A program made the translations under genes and the position numbers. A DNA stretch of 7,613 nt from an uncultured Saprospiraceae bacterium. Its GTDB lineage: Bacteria > Bacteroidota > Bacteroidia > Chitinophagales > Saprospiraceae. Position 1 is the first letter of the stretch, and the number at the start of each line of letters is the position of its first letter. Location of the stretch: NCBI GenBank assembly GCA_937864255.1, contig CALMIT010000420.1:1-7613 (forward strand), written 5' to 3'. This document shows positions 4,626-7,613 of the stretch, piece by piece. The notes under the pieces were generated by a model. It worked only from the letters and a program-made list of their open reading frames with translations, was not told where the DNA came from and did not search any database.

Positions 4626-5207
4626 ATGGATGCAAAATCAAATTTTCAGCAGACTGTGTGGCAAGGATCAATGATTGCTGCGCCTTTATTCATTGCCATT
4701 TCCCAGTTTTATTGGGTCAATGGGCAATTGTCAGTGACTGCCGGTTGGCTGCAAGTACTGGCTTTCACTTTTTGGATAGTCGCTTTTCATGGCATGTTTT
4801 CTATGATAAAAGAAAACATGCCCAAGTACTATACCATTGGACTGCTGATTGCCGGATATGCCTGCATTGGAGGCGCCGGTTTCGGTTATGATGGCATTTA
4901 CACAAGTGCCTTTGGGTATTCGACCTTCGAAGAAACAAATGCCTTTCATTCAAAAATCGGGGTGCCTTTGATTCCTGCATTATTCCTGCCCGGGCTTTTC
5001 TTTCCCCTAAGCCTCCTGATATTGGGAGTACAACTCATCAGGGCAAAACGCGTACAGCCGTGGATAGGCATTTTATTAATGCTGGCTGCCATTGGTTTTC
5101 CGCTAAGCCGGGTTCCGCGCATTGATATGATAGCGCACCTGGATAATGTTCTTTTGCTTGCATCACATTTCCTTATCGCATTCAAAGCCAAAACAATCAA
5201 ATTATAA
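4626..5207 (+). CDS. Six-helix integral membrane protein of unknown function
   Basis: The 193-residue protein is strongly hydrophobic, with about six membrane segments: roughly residues 15-32, 40-61, 68-88, 116-138, 146-161 and 170-187. A loop between segments three and four (about 89-115) is polar and contains a conserved-looking YDGIYTSAFGYSTFEETNAFH run. I do not recognise a named family; the size and topology resemble small uncharacterised DUF-type membrane proteins often found beside TetR regulators. It starts only 5 bp after the cupin gene's stop and is almost certainly cotranscribed under the twin operators. No residues diagnostic of a transporter or enzyme were seen. The ATG at 4626 fits the operon spacing. 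Confidence 0.85.
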   Translation: MDAKSNFQQTVWQGSMIAAPLFIAISQFYWVNGQLSVTAGWLQVLAFTFWIVAFHGMFSMIKENMPKYYTIGLLIAGYACIGGAGFGYDGIYTSAFGYSTFEETNAFHSKIGVPLIPALFLPGLFFPLSLLILGVQLIRAKRVQPWIGILLMLAAIGFPLSRVPRIDMIAHLDNVLLLASHFLIAFKAKTIKL

Positions 5208-5404
5208 AACAACCGCAAATCACTTTACCTCTCAAATGTTTTTATAATCAGCCTTCTTTACTCCTTTTGAATTTTGGGTATTGATTGTCAATAGACCCGC
5301 CCAACAAAAAAGGCAGGAAAGAATAAAAAGCCCGACTGACTCTTTAAATTTGGGCAATCATTAGACTATAAGTGCGGACTTATATTTATTCGCTTGCGAG
5401 AATC

Positions 5405-5423
5405 CAATAGTTACAGCCAATTT
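5405..5423 (+). repeat. CAATAGTTA-N4-CAATTT motif, copy 3
   Basis: Identical to copy 2 (2354-2372) at all 15 fixed positions with the same 4-base spacer length. It lies 71 bp before the peroxidase ATG. Both copies 2 and 3 sit upstream of a gene for an exported protein and are preceded at some distance by TTTAAATTTG. Confidence 0.45.
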
Positions 5424-5467
5424 AAAAAGCAGTACTCGGGTTAAACCTTTCAGGAGAAAAAAGTCAA

Positions 5468-5488
5468 ATGAAAAACATAAAAACTTAG
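5468..5488 (+). CDS. Six-codon upstream ORF (MKNIKT)
   Basis: ATG AAA AAC ATA AAA ACT TAG is preceded by a good Shine-Dalgarno AGGAG at 5452-5456, which is rare in this window, and ends 6 bp before the peroxidase ATG. It may be a translational leader that couples translation to the peroxidase gene, or the remnant of an older start of a signal-peptide gene. It may also be chance. The AGGAG is too far (38 bp) from the peroxidase ATG to serve it directly. Confidence 0.25.
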   Translation: MKNIKT

Positions 5489-5494
5489 TAGAAA

Positions 5495-6676
5495 ATGAGT
5501 CTCAAAAAATTATTAGCTTATACATCAGTGTTAATGTTAGTATCATGCATCCTTTCTTGCAGCAAAGATGCTACCTATGAACCTATTGAAGAAAATATTT
5601 TGAATTTACCCAATACGCCATTTGATTATGAAAGTCTGAATTTACCCAATCATTTCACCACTAATATACCAGGACAACCTTTGCCAACTTCCGTCAATGG
5701 TATAGACAATATGCCTTCTGACAACCCAATAACTAATGCTGGCGCCACGCTTGGAAGGGTATTATTCTATGATAAGAAATTAAGTGTTAATGAAACCATT
5801 GCTTGTGCCTCTTGTCATAAACAAGACAAAGGATTTTCAGATGATGCAACATTGAGTCTTGGATTTGCTGGCGGCACAACGGGGCGCCATTCTATGACAC
5901 TTATTAATGCTCGTTTTTACCAACGCGGACGTTTTTTTTGGGATGAAAGAGCTGCCACTTTAGAAGAACAAGTACTGATGCCTTTTCAAGACCCGGTAGA
6001 AATGGGAATGACTTTAGAGCAAGTCGTAAGTAAAGTACAAGAACAATCCTATTATCCTGAATTATTTCAAAAAGCATTTGGGTCTCAAGAAATCAATTCA
6101 GATAAAATTTCAAAAGCATTGGCTCAGTTTGTTCGCAGCATTGTTAGTTATTCGAGCAAGTATGATTTAGGCAGGGCTTCGTCAGCATCGCCGGGAGCCA
6201 ATTTCCCAAATTTTACTGCCGAAGAAAATTTGGGGAAAAATATTTTTTTTCAAACCATTCCAAACGGAGGTGGTGCTTGCTTCGGATGTCATACAACAGA
6301 AGCTTTTGTAAGTGCTAATCCGGGACCTCAAAACAATGGGCTTGATGCTACTTCCGTCACTGATTTAGGTGCAGGTGGTGTATTTACAAACCCAATTTTT
6401 GTAGGTCGTTTTAAAACCACAAGTTTGCGTAATATCGAATTAACCGCACCTTATATGCACGATGGTAGATTTAGTACTTTAGAAGAGGTCGTGGAGCATT
6501 ACAATGCGGGTATTCAAAACCACCCGACACTTTCCCCTGCATTAACAGATGCTAATGGTAATCCTATACGATTAAATTTAACTAATTCGGAAAAAGCGGC
6601 CTTAGTTGCTTTCCTTAAAACATTAACAGATAACAGTATAAGTATCGAAGAAAAATGGAGTAATCCGTTTAATTAG
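5495..6676 (+). CDS. Dihaem cytochrome c peroxidase / MauG-family lipoprotein
   Basis: The 393-residue protein has two c-type haem motifs, CASCH (104-108) and CFGCH (262-266), in the spacing typical of bacterial dihaem peroxidases. It should reduce hydrogen peroxide with electrons from small cytochromes, or act as a MauG-like oxidase. Other signatures are GRHSMTLINA (130-139) with H132 as a possible distal ligand, FFWDERAATLEEQV (147-160) with W149 between the haems, DPVEMG (166-171), and APYMHDGRFSTLEEVVEHYN (318-337). M321 in the last motif is a likely axial haem ligand, which favours a CcpA-type peroxidase over MauG, where that ligand is tyrosine. The N-terminus is a lipoprotein signal: LVSC (C18) or ILSC (C22) fits the lipobox, so the mature protein is anchored facing the periplasm. 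It appears to be monocistronic, with no cytochrome or MbnP-like partner adjacent. Confidence 0.94.
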   Translation: MSLKKLLAYTSVLMLVSCILSCSKDATYEPIEENILNLPNTPFDYESLNLPNHFTTNIPGQPLPTSVNGIDNMPSDNPITNAGATLGRVLFYDKKLSVNETIACASCHKQDKGFSDDATLSLGFAGGTTGRHSMTLINARFYQRGRFFWDERAATLEEQVLMPFQDPVEMGMTLEQVVSKVQEQSYYPELFQKAFGSQEINSDKISKALAQFVRSIVSYSSKYDLGRASSASPGANFPNFTAEENLGKNIFFQTIPNGGGACFGCHTTEAFVSANPGPQNNGLDATSVTDLGAGGVFTNPIFVGRFKTTSLRNIELTAPYMHDGRFSTLEEVVEHYNAGIQNHPTLSPALTDANGNPIRLNLTNSEKAALVAFLKTLTDNSISIEEKWSNPFN

Positions 6677-6742
6677 AAGAAAAACTGACTACAACATTAA
6701 ATACAGAAATGCTCTCAAAAAGATCGTACTATGTCTCGAAAA

Positions 6743-7132
6743 CTAATCTCCCGCCACTGCATATCCCAATAATCCGCCGACAGCCGCTCCGCCGAGCAGT
6801 CCGAAATGGCGCGTAGCAGGGCAAACAGATTCTCCGTCGCTCAAAAGTGTTAATGGCAACGTGGATATTTCACACCCCGCGTCAATACCTGCGCCGATCA
6901 ACCAGCCTACGGTGCCGCCGACAAGCGCGCCGACAATCAATCCTTTCTTTTTAGCTTTTTTTCGGTCTTTCCCGATGTCTAATTGCACCGTGGCCGGGCT
7001 GCCGAGGCTATCGGGGTATTGTTCCAGCATCAACATTTTTAATTCCAACTCGGGAGGCGTATTATTTTGTGCGCAAAGAGAAGCGACAAAAGCCGCATTT
7101 AGTAGAATGATAATCAAAATTGCTTTTTTCAT
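6743..7132 (-). CDS. Small secreted glycine-zipper protein of unknown function
   Basis: The 129-residue protein begins with a Sec signal peptide (about 1-21, ending SLCA before QNN). A short polar region with a basic patch (KDRKKAKKKG, 55-64) follows. Two glycine-rich hydrophobic segments, about 64-86 (GLIVGALVGGTVGWLIGAG) and 111-128 (GLLGGAAVGGLLGYAVAG), have GxxxG spacing like glycine-zipper proteins of the outer membrane. The segments are joined by a loop with C87 and C104, which could form a disulfide. An envelope location is likely; the role is unknown. It converges on the peroxidase gene with 66 bp between the stops. A perfect TAGCTTTG promoter box lies just upstream and the leader would be very short. 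GC content is higher than in the peroxidase gene. Confidence 0.75.
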   Translation of the reverse strand: MKKAILIIILLNAAFVASLCAQNNTPPELELKMLMLEQYPDSLGSPATVQLDIGKDRKKAKKKGLIVGALVGGTVGWLIGAGIDAGCEISTLPLTLLSDGESVCPATRHFGLLGGAAVGGLLGYAVAGD

Positions 7133-7145
7133 GACTTTTTTGATA

Positions 7146-7153
7146 CAAAGCTA
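7146..7153 (-). promoter_or_regulatory. -7 promoter element of the glycine-zipper gene
   Basis: On the minus strand this reads TAGCTTTG, a perfect TAnnTTTG box, 13 bases upstream of the ATG. No TTTG was found at the -33 distance. Confidence 0.5.
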
Positions 7154-7288
7154 TTGCCGCCGGAACGCGCCCCTATGGCTGATTTCGATTTCTACAAATT
7201 TTTATTTATTGAATTTTGCTTTGTTTTTTTTAGTAAAAATGAAAGCAAAGCATCAAATAATTCAGTCCGTTTTTAAATGAGGATTTTC

Positions 7289-7296
7289 TATATTTG
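7289..7296 (+). promoter_or_regulatory. -7 promoter element of the GHKL ATPase gene
   Basis: TATATTTG is a perfect TAnnTTTG box, 46 bases upstream of the ATPase ATG. The -33 region contains only a T-run (7270-7274) rather than a clear TTTG. An expected leader of about 40 nt includes the weak ribosome site CAGGA (7336-7340). Confidence 0.5.
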
Positions 7297-7342
7297 AGCC
7301 GCGCATTTTTATAACAAAATTTCAAAAAACAGAAACAGGACA

Positions 7343-7613
7343 ATGCCTAAAACCGCCCATTTTAAAGTAGATCCACGCCTGGCCACCCTCCTGGGTGAAA
7401 ATTACCGCTCTACCGAACTGGCTATCAAAGAATTAGTGGATAATGCTTACGATGCCGATGCCGAAAAAGTCGTCATCACGCTACCAGAGCCTTTTACCAA
7501 CGATCCGATTATCGTGGAAGACAACGGCAGCGGCATGACCGAAATCGAGGTGCGGGAGGAATATCTGAAAGTAGCCAACAGCCGCTTTTCGCGCAAAGGC
7601 GAACGCACTTTAA
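7343..7613 (+). CDS. GHKL-fold ATPase, 5' part only (runs off the window)
   Basis: Ninety codons are visible with no stop before the window edge. The ATP-binding N-box ELVDNAYDADA is at residues 30-40 (E30 the presumed catalytic base, N34 the presumed Mg2+ ligand), and the G1 box EDNGSGM is at 59-65. These are hallmarks of the Hsp90/gyrase/MutL/histidine-kinase ATPase fold. The N-terminal FKVDPRLATLLGENYRSTE and the following YLKVANSRFSRKGERT resemble cytosolic 'ATP-binding protein' (HATPase_c_3-type) genes rather than sensor kinases, because the ATPase domain is at the very N-terminus. The start ATG follows CAGGA at a reasonable distance. What the rest of the protein does is not visible; such ATPases occur in repair, Morc-like and defence proteins, so the context near an R-M system is suggestive but nothing more. 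Confidence 0.85.
   Translation, partial: MPKTAHFKVDPRLATLLGENYRSTELAIKELVDNAYDADAEKVVITLPEPFTNDPIIVEDNGSGMTEIEVREEYLKVANSRFSRKGERTL

Larger units (their letters stand above)
5208..5494. other. Intergenic region upstream of the peroxidase gene
   Basis: This AT-rich stretch carries no credible gene other than a six-codon ORF near its end. It includes TTTAAATTTG (5343-5352), also found at 2317-2326, and the CAATAGTTA motif at 5405-5423. No clear terminator for the preceding operon and no perfect TAnnTTTG promoter for the peroxidase gene were found. Confidence 0.5.

Noticed and set aside
4658..5218. Alternative frames within the membrane protein gene
   Set aside because: They overlap a gene with six regular hydrophobic segments and operon spacing; the alternatives have no such structure.
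5495..6676. Peroxidase as an MbnH/MauG-type partner-oxidising enzyme
   Set aside because: The APYMHDG motif keeps a methionine at the axial-ligand position, and no MbnP-like or other obvious substrate gene is adjacent, so an ordinary dihaem peroxidase is preferred.
6861..7280. Plus-strand open frame opposite the glycine-zipper gene
   Set aside because: The minus-strand gene has a proper signal peptide and a perfect promoter box; the plus-strand frame lacks both.

Overview
This 7.6 kb stretch looks like chromosome of a member of the Bacteroidota. The evidence is a secreted protein ending in a type IX secretion (Por) sorting domain, several promoters of the TTTG / TAnnTTTG type, near-absence of Shine-Dalgarno sequences, and an AT-rich base composition. 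Genus cannot be decided from the sequence; a Saprospiria- or Chitinophagia-like bacterium is a reasonable guess.

Positions 1-2105 hold the most interesting part: a compact mobile-looking cassette carrying a PvuII-type restriction-modification system. A divergent pair is present: an m4C DNA methyltransferase on the minus strand (64-1155), closely similar to M.PvuII, and on the plus strand (1236-2015) a single protein that joins an XRE/C-type controller domain to a complete PvuII-type endonuclease. In classical PvuII the controller (C) and the endonuclease (R) are separate genes; here they are one polypeptide. The 80 bp between the two genes contains a perfect 24 bp palindrome, a second weaker copy 23 bp further on, and promoter elements for both directions, which is the layout of a C-protein autoregulatory switch. 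Both ends of the pair are bounded by GC-rich, attC-like sequences in direct orientation (1-61 and 2017-2105), with the 9 bp terminal complementarity expected of an integron gene cassette. No integrase is present in the window.

Positions 2106-2379 carry no convincing gene but contain short hairpins and two of three copies of a CAATAGTTA-containing motif. Then come a secreted T9SS-sorted protein of unknown role (2380-3312), a convergent TetR-family repressor (3356-3985), and, divergent from the repressor, a two-gene operon of a cupin protein (4063-4620) and a six-helix membrane protein (4626-5207). The 77 bp between repressor and operon holds two 19 bp near-palindromic operators 32 bp apart, straddling a good promoter, so this is probably a self-contained TetR-controlled unit.

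After a 287 bp intergenic region with a third CAATAGTTA motif and a tiny upstream ORF lies a dihaem cytochrome c peroxidase/MauG-family lipoprotein (5495-6676). A convergent small secreted glycine-zipper protein follows (6743-7132). The window ends inside a GHKL-type (Hsp90/MutL/histidine-kinase fold) ATPase gene (7343 onward). No rRNA, tRNA, CRISPR array or transposase was seen.
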